From ATX-6F1 sp943369485 (GTDB lineage Bacteria; Cyanobacteriota; Cyanobacteriia; PCC-6307; Cyanobiaceae): a DNA stretch of 64,000 nt. Positions 56,214 through 63,864 of the stretch are shown in pieces; position 1 is the stretch's first letter, and each line of letters starts with the position of its first letter. The position numbers and the translations under genes were made by a program. The stretch is from NCBI GenBank assembly GCA_943369485.1, contig CALRNH020000006.1:128494-192493 (forward strand). Reading direction: 5' to 3'. The notes beneath the pieces were generated by a model. That model saw only the letters and a program-made list of their open reading frames with translations, was not told the origin of the DNA and ran no database searches.

Positions 56214-57362
56214 TTGACCACCGCTTCTTTGCCGACGGGGTTCCCCCGCCCCGCCGCCACCCTGGCCGGAGCTGAGGCCTTGGCGCGCCTGGCCGCCTGG
56301 TCCGGGGAGCACCGTGTGGCGGTGGGTCTCTCTGGCGGAGTGGACAGCTCCCTCACCGCCGCCCTGCTGGTGCAGGCGGGCTGGCAGGTGGAGGGCCTCA
56401 CCCTCTGGCTGATGAGCGGCAAGGGGGCCTGCTGCGCCGAAGGTCTGGTGGACGCCGCCGGCCTCTGTGAGCAGCTGGGGGTGCCCCACCATGTGGTCGA
56501 TTCCCGCGAGCGCTTCCGCGAGCAGATCGTTGATTTCCTTGTGGCGGGTTACGGCGAGGGGGTGACCCCCTTGCCCTGTTCCCGCTGCAACCGGGAGGTG
56601 AAATTCGCCCCGATGCTGTCCTGGGCCAGGGCCGAGCTGGGCATCGGCCGCCTTGCCACCGGCCATTACGCCCGTACACGTCCGGCCGAGCAGGCCGCCA
56701 ACGGCCGCACCCAGCTGCTGCGTGGCCTCGATGGCCACAAGGATCAGAGCTATTTCCTCTACGGCCTGTCCCAGGAGGTGCTCTCCGCTCTGGTGTTCCC
56801 GCTTGGTGAGCTGACCAAGGCCGACACCCGCGCCGAGGCCGAGCGCTACGGCCTGCGCACCGCCGCCAAGCCCGAGAGCCAGGACCTTTGCCTGGCGGAC
56901 CACCACGGCTCGATGAAGGCGTTTCTGGATGCCTATCTGCCGCCGCGCCCCGGGGAGATCGTGCTGTCAGACGGCACCGTGCTCGGTAGCCACGACGGCA
57001 TCGAACACTTCACCATCGGCCAGCGCAAGGGGCTGGGGGTGGCATGGAGTGAGCCCTTGCACGTGGTGCGCCTCGATGGGGCGCTCAACCGTGTGGTGGT
57101 GGCCCCCCGGGCCGAGGCGGCCCGCTCCTCATGCCAGCTCGCCGAGCTCAACTGGGTGTCGATCGAGGCTCCAGGCGAGACTCTGGAGGTGGAGGTGCAG
57201 GTGCGCTACCGCAGTGCCCCGGAGCTCGCCCGACTCACCCCCACCGGAGAGGGCCGCTGGATGCTGGAGTTCCGTGAACCCCAGTTCTCGATCACCCCGG
57301 GCCAGGCGGCTGTGTTCTACGAAGGCGAGCGCTTGCTGGGGGGCGGACTGATCCAGCGCTGA
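56214..57362 (+). CDS. mnmA: tRNA 2-thiouridine(34) synthase MnmA
   Basis: MnmA adds sulfur to U34 of tRNAs for Lys, Glu and Gln. The PP-loop is VAVGLSGGVDSSLTAALLVQ. Other blocks are TPLPCSRCNREVKFAPMLSW with the catalytic Cys, RLATGHYARTR, GLDGHKDQSYFLYGLSQEVL, KPESQDLCLADHHGSMKAFL (second Cys position), and the C-terminal beta barrel GQRKGLGVAWSEPLHVVRLD. The start is TTG at 56214 with GGAA upstream. 382 residues. The C-terminal half is typical of the cyanobacterial MnmA form. Confidence 0.94.
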   Translation: MTTASLPTGFPRPAATLAGAEALARLAAWSGEHRVAVGLSGGVDSSLTAALLVQAGWQVEGLTLWLMSGKGACCAEGLVDAAGLCEQLGVPHHVVDSRERFREQIVDFLVAGYGEGVTPLPCSRCNREVKFAPMLSWARAELGIGRLATGHYARTRPAEQAANGRTQLLRGLDGHKDQSYFLYGLSQEVLSALVFPLGELTKADTRAEAERYGLRTAAKPESQDLCLADHHGSMKAFLDAYLPPRPGEIVLSDGTVLGSHDGIEHFTIGQRKGLGVAWSEPLHVVRLDGALNRVVVAPRAEAARSSCQLAELNWVSIEAPGETLEVEVQVRYRSAPELARLTPTGEGRWMLEFREPQFSITPGQAAVFYEGERLLGGGLIQR

Positions 57363-57381
57363 GCTCCTGGCTCGTGTGGGC

Positions 57382-57675
57382 TCACCAGTGGGGATCGGCG
57401 GCCAGTGCCACCTCAAGCCGTCCGCTGCGGGATGACGGAACGGTGGCGATGCAGGCCCGCACGATGCGGCCATTGACTTCGATCTCGCAGGCTCCGCAGC
57501 TGCCCACCAGGCAACCGGTGGGGATGGTCAGGCCGGCCTCGGCTGCTACCGGTAGCCAATCGCGACCCACCTGCACCGGACCCCGGGAGCCTCCTGGCCA
57601 GATCACCTCGATGGTGCACAGTTTGCCGCTGAAGCCCTTGCCGCTGAAGCCCTCTCCGTTGGGGCGCTCCTCCAT
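57382..57675 (-). CDS. 2Fe-2S plant-type ferredoxin
   Basis: This 97-residue ferredoxin has the cluster motif PTGCLVGSCGACEIEVNG (CxxxxCxxC) and the fourth Cys in RIVRACIATVPSSRSGRLEV. It transfers electrons to soluble partners. Compared with photosynthetic PetF, the spacing and N-terminus differ (EVIWPGGSRGPVQVGRDWLP), so it is probably a special-purpose ferredoxin. An ATG at 57675 is chosen; the ATGs at 57708 and 57711 are possible. It is divergent from the HExxH membrane gene (gap 43 bases). Confidence 0.9.
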   Translation of the reverse strand: MEERPNGEGFSGKGFSGKLCTIEVIWPGGSRGPVQVGRDWLPVAAEAGLTIPTGCLVGSCGACEIEVNGRIVRACIATVPSSRSGRLEVALAADPHW

Positions 57676-57718
57676 GGCCGTTGCCTGCCTGCCCAGATGA
57701 CGCATCATCGACGCAAAC

Positions 57719-58705
57719 GTGCCATCGCCCGTGTCTGAGGCGCCCGTTCCCCAGGACCTCTTCGAGCGGGCCGTGCGCCGGGCCGGCCGGCGGGCTCGGG
57801 GGGCTGTGGCTCCTTCGCTCAGCCTGAGCCGTCTGAGCTCCCTCAGCTTCGTGCTGGTGGGGGAGGACGGTCGGGTCCTGGCCCGGATTCCCAGGGCCGA
57901 ATTGACGGAGGGGGAAGTCGCGGCAGCCCCCTTCTCCGTGGAGTCGGGGCCTGGGATGCTGGCCTGGCAGTGGGGAGATCCCGGCGAACCGCGCACCCTG
58001 CGCCGCTATCTGTTGCCGGCCGTCACTCTCTTCGCCCTCGGGGTCCAGGTCGTTGCTCCGCTGACGAACCTGCTGGTCGGCGTACGGATCTGGTTTCACG
58101 AATTCGGCCATGCCCTGGTGGCCTGGCTGAGCGGTCGCAGGGCCCTGCCCCTGCCGATCGGCTGGACCAGCACCTCCCAGGAGCGCTCCCCTGTGGTGAT
58201 GGTGCTGGTGCTGTTCCTTGAACTGGTGCTGCTGACGATGGCCTGGCGGGAGCGCAAGGCATTCACGGCCCTGCTGGCCGTCGGTCTGGTCTTGGCCCAG
58301 GTTGTGGCGAGCCTCAGCCTGGATGCCGACCGCTACGAGCCATGGCTCGCTTGGGGCGGGGTCGCCGGTGAGTTCCTGCTGCCCACCGTGCTGATGGTCG
58401 GCAGCCTGTTCACCGCCCCCGCCTACTTCCGCTGGGAGCAGTTGCGGTTTCCGGCCGCCGTGGGGGGCAGCATGGCCTACTGGGCGGCCTTTCTCGACTG
58501 GCGCAGCATCGCCGCTGGGGAGCGGCCGCTGCCGCTGGGCAGCCTCTGGGGTGGCGAAAACTTCGGCGACATGAACACCCTGCTGGCCGCCGGCTGGAGC
58601 CCCGGGGCAATCATCAGCTCCTACCTGGGCCTGGGGGGCGTTTGTTTGCTCGCGCTGCTGGTTTCCTATGGCCTGCGTCAACGTCGCGGCCGAAGTAGAG
58701 CCTAA
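57719..58705 (+). CDS. Integral membrane protein with HExxH motif (M50-like)
   Basis: From a GTG at 57719, this 328-residue protein has a soluble N-terminus (about 1-95). Then come about six hydrophobic segments: YLLPAVTLFALGVQVVAPLT, MVLVLFLELVLLTMAWRERK, ALLAVGLVLAQVVASLSL, FLLPTVLMVGSLFTAPAYF and a last one at 300-320. At the end of helix one lies RIWFHEFGHALVAWLSGR, a zinc-protease type HExxH (H127, E128, H131). Site-2 proteases (M50) put HExxH in a helix this way, but no NPDG-like third ligand is clear. Function unknown. It lies next to the ferredoxin gene. Confidence 0.8.
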   Translation: MPSPVSEAPVPQDLFERAVRRAGRRARGAVAPSLSLSRLSSLSFVLVGEDGRVLARIPRAELTEGEVAAAPFSVESGPGMLAWQWGDPGEPRTLRRYLLPAVTLFALGVQVVAPLTNLLVGVRIWFHEFGHALVAWLSGRRALPLPIGWTSTSQERSPVVMVLVLFLELVLLTMAWRERKAFTALLAVGLVLAQVVASLSLDADRYEPWLAWGGVAGEFLLPTVLMVGSLFTAPAYFRWEQLRFPAAVGGSMAYWAAFLDWRSIAAGERPLPLGSLWGGENFGDMNTLLAAGWSPGAIISSYLGLGGVCLLALLVSYGLRQRRGRSRA

Positions 58706-60246
58706 GGCGGGCCCAGCAGGGGCCCCAGATCCACGTGCGCTTCGAAGGCGTCGGCGAGCCGATCCAGCAGGGCCTCCAGCTGGCGGCCGTGGTGGGGCTG
58801 CCGCTCGCTCAGCGGGGGGAGCTGGCGTCGCTCGCGCAGCCGGTTCAGCCAGCGCCGCCGCCAGGGTCCCGCTTCGAACACCCCGTGCAGATAGGCCCCG
58901 GCCACCAGCCCGCCCCGATCGCCGACGGGCAGCCACCAGCCAAGGCCCGCGCTCGCCGCCAGGGGTCTCAGCTGATCCGGTGCGCCCGTCAGCGGCTCGG
59001 TCTGCCCCCGGTGCAGCTCGAACCCCTCCAGCTCCAGGGGCGGCCCCGGCGGCCACAGGGCCGCTCCGCGCTGCTGGCGCAGGGTTTTGATGGCACCGAA
59101 ACGGGTGCGCAGTGGCAGCAGATCGAGGCCCGTCTCCGCCCCTGGGCCCGCCGCTCCCCCCTCGAGGCCATCGGGGTCCAGCAGTTCGCTGCCGAGCATC
59201 TGCATGCCGCCGCAGAGACCGAACACATGGCCCCCTTCGGCCAGATAAGCCTTCAGCTGCGGGCCCAGGCCTGCGGCCTTGAGCGCTTCGAGATCCCCCA
59301 GGGTCTGCTTGCTGCCGATCAGCAGCACCGCGTCGGGGCGGCCCAGGGGATCGCCGGGCCGGATCCAGCGCAACCGCAGCGATGGCTCGGCCTCCAGGGG
59401 ATCAAGATCGGAGAAATTGCTGATCGAGGGCAGTCGCAGCACCGCGATCTCCAGCTCTGCCTCGGGTTTGCGCGCCTGGCGTTCCAGCAGGTCAAGGGAA
59501 TCTTCAGGAGGGAAGAGTTCATCGAGCCAGGGCATCACCCCCAGCACCGGCAGGCCCGTTTCACGTTCCAACCAGCGGCGGCCCTCATCGAAGAGCTCCC
59601 GCCGGCCGCGGAAGCGGTTGATCAGCAGGCCCCGGATCAGCGGCCGCTCCACCGGCCGCAGCAGCGCCAGGGTGCCCACGATCTGGGCAAAGACTCCCCC
59701 GCGCTCGATGTCAGCCACCAGCAGGCAGCGGGCCCGCAGGAACTGGGCCAGGCGCAGGTTGGTGAGATCCCGGGGCTGCAGATTCACCTCCACGGGGCTA
59801 CCTGCCCCCTCCAGCACCAGACGACCGCCCGGATGGCTGGCCTGCAGATCGCTCAGGCCCTGGCGGATCGCGGCCCAGCCCGGCCTGAACCAGTCGCGGT
59901 AGTAGTGCTCGGCCCGGGTCACCCCCACGGAGCGCCCCAGGTGGATCACCTCGCTGGTGCTGTCGCCCTGGGGCTTGAGCAGCACCGGGTTCATGGCCAC
60001 CTGGGGTTGCAGTCCGGCGGCCCAGGCCTGCAGCGCCTGGGAGTAGGCCATCTCGCCGCCGCCCTGGTCCACCCAGGCGTTAAGGCTCATGTTCTGTCCC
60101 TTGAAGGGCAGGGGGGTTTCGCCCCGGCGACGCAGCACCCGGCAGAGGGCCGCGGTCATCAGCGATTTCCCGGCGCCGCTGCTGGTGCCCAGCACCATCA
60201 ATGGAGTGGGACCGGCAGCGGAAGATTCCGTTGTGGGAGCACTCAC
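58702..60246 (-). CDS. cobQ: Adenosylcobyric acid synthase
   Basis: CobQ amidates four side chains of the corrin ring with glutamine and ATP. The N-terminal P-loop-like domain has LMVLGTSSGAGKSLMTAALC, PFKGQNMSLNAWV, LVLEGAGSPVEVNLQPRDLT and CLLVADIERGGVFAQIVGTL. The C-terminal glutaminase has HVFGLCGGMQMLGSELLDPD with the catalytic Cys and GAYLHGVFEAGPWRRRWL with the His. 514 residues. The start overlaps the Npun_F0494-like gene by 4 bases (ATGA), and the end overlaps the HExxH gene by 4 bases. Confidence 0.96.
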   Translation of the reverse strand: MSAPTTESSAAGPTPLMVLGTSSGAGKSLMTAALCRVLRRRGETPLPFKGQNMSLNAWVDQGGGEMAYSQALQAWAAGLQPQVAMNPVLLKPQGDSTSEVIHLGRSVGVTRAEHYYRDWFRPGWAAIRQGLSDLQASHPGGRLVLEGAGSPVEVNLQPRDLTNLRLAQFLRARCLLVADIERGGVFAQIVGTLALLRPVERPLIRGLLINRFRGRRELFDEGRRWLERETGLPVLGVMPWLDELFPPEDSLDLLERQARKPEAELEIAVLRLPSISNFSDLDPLEAEPSLRLRWIRPGDPLGRPDAVLLIGSKQTLGDLEALKAAGLGPQLKAYLAEGGHVFGLCGGMQMLGSELLDPDGLEGGAAGPGAETGLDLLPLRTRFGAIKTLRQQRGAALWPPGPPLELEGFELHRGQTEPLTGAPDQLRPLAASAGLGWWLPVGDRGGLVAGAYLHGVFEAGPWRRRWLNRLRERRQLPPLSERQPHHGRQLEALLDRLADAFEAHVDLGPLLGPP

Positions 60247-60686
60247 AGGGGCCAGTGGCGCCTCAGGGCGTCGCGCAGTCGGGCCAGGGGACCGGCGCTG
60301 GGGATTTCTCCAGGCCGCTGACGCAGCAACTGCCGGCCCATGGGGGTGAGCCGCACCCGGTCGGTGAGGCCCTGGCCATCCACCTCCCAGCGGATCAGTC
60401 CCAGGCGAATCAGCCAGGCCAGATGCTCCTCCGCCTCACGACGGCTCAGTGACCGCTGAAGCAAGTGCGGCACGGCCCCCTCGGCTCTGAGCAGCTCGGC
60501 GCTCACGCCCCCTGCGGCCAGCCGCTCGTAGAGGGCCCTCCGGAAGGGCAGGCAGCCCATGGCCCGCCAGGCCCGTGCCTGGGAGCGCCCATCGCCGTCG
60601 ATCAACGCAGGGAAGGGGGCCGCCGCGGGCGGATCGACGGGCGTGGGGATCTGGCTCAAGCGGGGGAACCGGGACGGGCCGGCCAA
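60243..60686 (-). CDS. Npun_F0494-like winged-helix protein
   Basis: The 147 residues include RAMGCLPFRRALYERLAAGG, VSAELLRAEGAVPHLLQRSL, SRREAEEHLAWLIRLGLIRW and EVDGQGLTDRVRLTPMGRQL, a predicted winged helix of the cyanobacterial Npun_F0494 type. The fold suggests nucleic-acid binding but no target is known. The gene is coupled to cobQ by ATGA and is head to head with maf (42 bases). Confidence 0.85.
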   Translation of the reverse strand: MAGPSRFPRLSQIPTPVDPPAAAPFPALIDGDGRSQARAWRAMGCLPFRRALYERLAAGGVSAELLRAEGAVPHLLQRSLSRREAEEHLAWLIRLGLIRWEVDGQGLTDRVRLTPMGRQLLRQRPGEIPSAGPLARLRDALRRHWPL

Positions 60687-60727
60687 CTGCTGCCATTCTC
60701 AGGGCCACCTCTGCCCAACCGCCGACG

Positions 60728-61336
60728 ATGTTGCTGCTGGCCTCTGCCTCCCCAGCCCGCCGCCGCCTGCTGGAGCAGGCCTCCATCCCGCACCGGGTGC
60801 GGGTGAGCGGTGTCGATGAGGAGGCGATCGAGGCGGCTGAACCCGCCCAACTCGTGCGGTTGTTGGCGATGGCCAAGGCGGAGGCGGTGGCAGCCCTGGA
60901 GGAGGGCATGGCTGGGGAGGCCGGGTCGCTTCCGGTGCTGGGCTGCGATTCGGTGCTGGAGTTCGAGGGTGAGGTCTACGGCAAGCCCCGCGATGCCGCC
61001 GAAGCAGAAGATCGCTGGAGCCGAATGGTCGGCCGCTGGGGGGAGCTGCACACCGGTCACTGCCTGCTGCGGCCTGATCGTCTGCGCCCTGATCTGCCAC
61101 GCCCGGGCGGGGCCCCGTTGCTGGCCACGGTGACAACCCGGGTGCTGTTCGCTCCGCTGGTGGCTGACGAGATCAGCGCCTACGTGGCCAGCGGCGAACC
61201 GCTCCACTGCGCCGGGGGCTTTGCGCTGGAGGGCCGCGGCGGTCTGTACGTGGAGCGGATCGAGGGTTGCTTCAGCAACGTGATCGGTCTGAGCCTGCCC
61301 CTGTTACGGCGCTGGCTCAGCGGAACAGGCTGTTGA
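60728..61336 (+). CDS. maf: Maf family nucleoside triphosphate pyrophosphatase
   Basis: Maf proteins remove modified or normal dTTP, UTP and similar nucleotides to limit errors and may act in septum control. The 202 residues start MLLLASASPARRRLLEQASI, then VSGVDEEAIE, VLGCDSVLEFEGEVYGKPRD (catalytic Asp), RWSRMVGRWGELHTGHCLLR, and GGFALEGRGGLYVERIEGCF with SNVIGLSLPLLRRWL. The ORF extends upstream to 60575, but family proteins start at MLLLAS. The 3' end overlaps the next gene by 20 bases. Confidence 0.96.
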   Translation: MLLLASASPARRRLLEQASIPHRVRVSGVDEEAIEAAEPAQLVRLLAMAKAEAVAALEEGMAGEAGSLPVLGCDSVLEFEGEVYGKPRDAAEAEDRWSRMVGRWGELHTGHCLLRPDRLRPDLPRPGGAPLLATVTTRVLFAPLVADEISAYVASGEPLHCAGGFALEGRGGLYVERIEGCFSNVIGLSLPLLRRWLSGTGC

Positions 61337-62156
61337 ACAGATTCTGCAGAACCTGCCCGGTGGGATTCACGACGGGCGACTGATAGACGGCTCCGTTCTG
61401 GCGGGCCAGCAGTTGCAGATCACCCCAACGGAGGACCATCCCGTTGTTCGTGTTGGTGTAGGCCACGGGCCAGGTACCGGAAGCGTCGCTCATCACCAGT
61501 TGGTTCTGACGGTTGTAGAAGGTGTAGCGGCGCCCATCGCGGAAATCCACCAGATAGGAATTGCCGTTGACCGTCGGGCGCTGGAGCAGATCGCAGTTGC
61601 CGTTGAAGAGGGTCCGACCCCCTTGGCTGAGCTCGCAGTAGCTCAGATCGCGGTTGGTCTGAGCACCCCAGCCGACCCCATTGCTGTTGTTGTTGTTCCA
61701 GCCATTATTGTTATTCCAGCCGTTGTTGTTATTCCAGCCAGGGCCATTGTTGTTATTCCAGCCATTATTCGAGCTGAACAGCACGCGATTGAGGCGATTG
61801 CTCACGTTGGTTCTGCCCCAGCCATCGTCCCAGCAGGTCTGTACCCGCAGATCGCAGACTTCGCCTGTGCTCAGTTGGAACTCACGCGGGTTCAATCCTC
61901 TGTTGAGCTTGCGCTGCAGATTTCGCTCGGCCGCTGTGCCAAACTCCCTGCGAGTCCTGGCCAGCGAAAGGCCGGAACGGTCGTAGCAGATGCGAGTGCT
62001 GCGATCACAGAGGATGCCCGCACTTGGAAAAAATACGATGTCAGTCTTGGAGAAAGCTGGCTGCGTCATCACGGGCACCGCCACAGTGGCGCTGGCGGCT
62101 GAGAGCAACCCTGCAGCTAATCGCAAGACTTGATGTGAAGCAAATGGTGTTTTCAT
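61317..62156 (-). CDS. Secreted Asn-rich protein, YcgJ-like
   Basis: The 279-residue protein has a signal peptide (LRLAAGLLSAASATVAVPVM, about 10-30). A Cys-containing domain (FFPSAGILCDRSTRICYDRS, LSLARTRREFGTAAERNLQR, EVCDLRVQTCWDDGWGRTN) is followed by four GWNNNN-type repeats (residues about 138-165). A C-terminal domain ends the protein (YCELSQGGRTLFNGNCDLLQ, YLVDFRDGRRYTFYNRQNQL). The first domain resembles the YcgJ-type family seen in cyanobacteria and enterobacteria. It is probably periplasmic. The ATG at 62156 fits the signal peptide. Convergent with maf, 20-base overlap. Confidence 0.75.
   Translation of the reverse strand: MKTPFASHQVLRLAAGLLSAASATVAVPVMTQPAFSKTDIVFFPSAGILCDRSTRICYDRSGLSLARTRREFGTAAERNLQRKLNRGLNPREFQLSTGEVCDLRVQTCWDDGWGRTNVSNRLNRVLFSSNNGWNNNNGPGWNNNNGWNNNNGWNNNNSNGVGWGAQTNRDLSYCELSQGGRTLFNGNCDLLQRPTVNGNSYLVDFRDGRRYTFYNRQNQLVMSDASGTWPVAYTNTNNGMVLRWGDLQLLARQNGAVYQSPVVNPTGQVLQNLFNSLFR
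61681..61765 (-). repeat. Tandem GWNNNN-coding repeats
   Basis: On the minus strand, units of GGCTGGAATAACAACAAC type recur four times with one GPGWNNNN insert. The AT-rich unit contrasts with the GC-rich surroundings and could change copy number by slippage without breaking the frame. Confidence 0.85.
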
Positions 62157-62475
62157 TGTGATCGCTGGTGACACGGTGTCTACTTGAAAGCTAGGGGTCG
62201 TTTCGGATGTTGACGGAACTTGAACTCGTATCTGCTGTCAATGCTCAGCATCTTTCAGAACATCGACAGTCGGGGTTGATCCAGTGGTCAATAGGACCGT
62301 AACGGCCCTTGATCGATCCGATGCAACCGAAATCGGTCTGTCGTGCAGTGAGCCATGACAGGCGGTGACCATGCTTTCGTTGGCGGCGCAGGGCGGTGGG
62401 ACGCCATAAAAAAACCCCTGCCGGAGCAGGGGTCTGGGTTGTGCTGGCTCGGGAGGCCCGCGACTGGGCTGGATC
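62157..62475. other. Gap between the Asn-rich protein gene and psbC
   Basis: This 319-base stretch holds the psbC terminator at 62408-62432 and, presumably, the promoter of the minus-strand gene that starts at 62156. No ORF with protein-like features was seen on either strand. Confidence 0.6.
62408..62432 (-). terminator. Terminator of the psbD-psbC operon
   Basis: Minus-strand CCCCTGC (62432-62426) pairs perfectly with GCAGGGG (62421-62415) around TCCG, followed by seven T. It lies 43 bases after the psbC stop. Confidence 0.93.
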
Positions 62476-63864
62476 TCAGTCGAGATCAGGCATGGCCAGA
62501 GTGGGCTCGGCCTGACGGTCGATCCCTTTCTCGAAGCCGGCGGCGGCAGCGCGGGCGCGGCCCGCATGCCAGAGGTGACCCACCAGGAAGAAGAAGGCCA
62601 GGATGAACTGGGTTGCAGCCAGCCACTGGCGGATGTTCACGAAGTTCACCGAGTTGGGCTCAGTGATCACCCCACCCACGGAGTTGATTGAGGCGTTGGG
62701 GGCATGGGTCATGTATTCAGCCGCCCGGCGCACCTGCCAGGGCTGAATGTCGTTCTGGAGCTTGTCGAGGCTGAGGCCGTTGGGGCCGCGCAGGGGCTCC
62801 AGCCAGGGGCCTCTGAAATCCCAGAAGCGCATGGTTTCACCGCCAAAGATGATCTCACCGGTGGGGGAGCGCATCAGGTACTTGCCCAGGCCCGTGGGGC
62901 CCATGGCGGAACCGATGTTGGCGCCCAGGCGTTGGTCACGCACGAGGAAGGTGAAGCTCTGGGCCTGGGAGGACTCGGCATTGGTGGGGCCGTAGAACTC
63001 CGAAGGGTAGGCGGTGTTGTTGAACCAGATGTAGGAACTGGCGATGAAGCTCATGAAGCTCAAAGCGCCGAGGCTGTAGCTCAGGTAGGCCTCACCATTC
63101 CAGATGAAGGCACGTCGCACCCAACCGAAAGGCTTGGTGATCACGTGCCAGATGCCACCGAAGATGCAGATCAGGCCAATCCAGATGTGGCCGCCAATGA
63201 TGTCTTCCATCGAGTTCACCCCGATGATCCAACCCTCACCACCAAATGGCGCGCGGGTGAGATAGCCGAAGATCACCGCCGGGCTGAGGGTGGGGTTGGT
63301 GATCAGGCGCACATCCCCGCCACCCGGTGCCCAGGTGTCGTAGACACCGCCGAAGAACATGGCCTTGAACACCAGAAGCAGCGCACCCACTCCAAGCAGG
63401 ATGAGGTGGTAGCCAATGATGTTGGTCATCTGGTTCTTGTCGCGCCAGTCCTGGGAGAAGAACGAGGAGTAGTTCTCCAGGATCTCGGGGCCACGCAGGG
63501 CGTGGTACAAACCGCCGACACCGAGTACCGCGGAACTGATCAGGTGCAGGACACCCACCACGAAGAACGGATAGAGGTCGGTGACCTCACCACCTGGACC
63601 AACGCCGTAGCCGAGGGTGGCCACGTGGGGCATGCAGATGAAGCCCTGTTCGTACATGGGCTTGTCGAAGCTGAAGTGACTCACTTCGAACAGCATCATC
63701 GCCCCGGCCCAGAAGACCATGAGGCCGGCGTGGGCCACATGGGCGCCGAGCAGGCGACCCGAGAGGTTGATCAGGCGGGCGTTACCCGCCCACCAGGCGT
63801 ACCCGGTGGAGTCGAGGTCCATGCCCCCGACCGACACCAGGTTGGGATTAGAGAGCGTTACCAC
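62476..63864 (-). CDS. psbC: Photosystem II CP43 reaction-centre protein
   Basis: CP43 is an inner chlorophyll antenna of photosystem II and supplies ligands to the manganese cluster. The 462 residues have six membrane helices (for example LGAHVAHAGLMVFWAGAMML, LYPFFVVGVLHLISSAVLGV, IIGYHLILLGVGALLLVFKA, HIWIGLICIFGGIWHVITKP) and the large lumenal loop with IFGGETMRFWDFRGPWLEPL, where the Glu and Arg of GGETMR serve the Mn cluster. The GTG at 63864 gives VTLSNPNLVSVGG, near the picocyanobacterial norm, and overlaps psbD by 17 bases. The longer ORF from 63930 is the psbD frame neighbour and is not used. Confidence 0.97.
   Translation of the reverse strand: MVTLSNPNLVSVGGMDLDSTGYAWWAGNARLINLSGRLLGAHVAHAGLMVFWAGAMMLFEVSHFSFDKPMYEQGFICMPHVATLGYGVGPGGEVTDLYPFFVVGVLHLISSAVLGVGGLYHALRGPEILENYSSFFSQDWRDKNQMTNIIGYHLILLGVGALLLVFKAMFFGGVYDTWAPGGGDVRLITNPTLSPAVIFGYLTRAPFGGEGWIIGVNSMEDIIGGHIWIGLICIFGGIWHVITKPFGWVRRAFIWNGEAYLSYSLGALSFMSFIASSYIWFNNTAYPSEFYGPTNAESSQAQSFTFLVRDQRLGANIGSAMGPTGLGKYLMRSPTGEIIFGGETMRFWDFRGPWLEPLRGPNGLSLDKLQNDIQPWQVRRAAEYMTHAPNASINSVGGVITEPNSVNFVNIRQWLAATQFILAFFFLVGHLWHAGRARAAAAGFEKGIDRQAEPTLAMPDLD

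Noticed and set aside
54398..56422. Start of the NAD(P)HX repair enzyme at 56422
   Set aside because: The extra 91 residues are antisense to the mnmA N-terminus, which carries the PP-loop; the ATG at 56149 matches the domain start.
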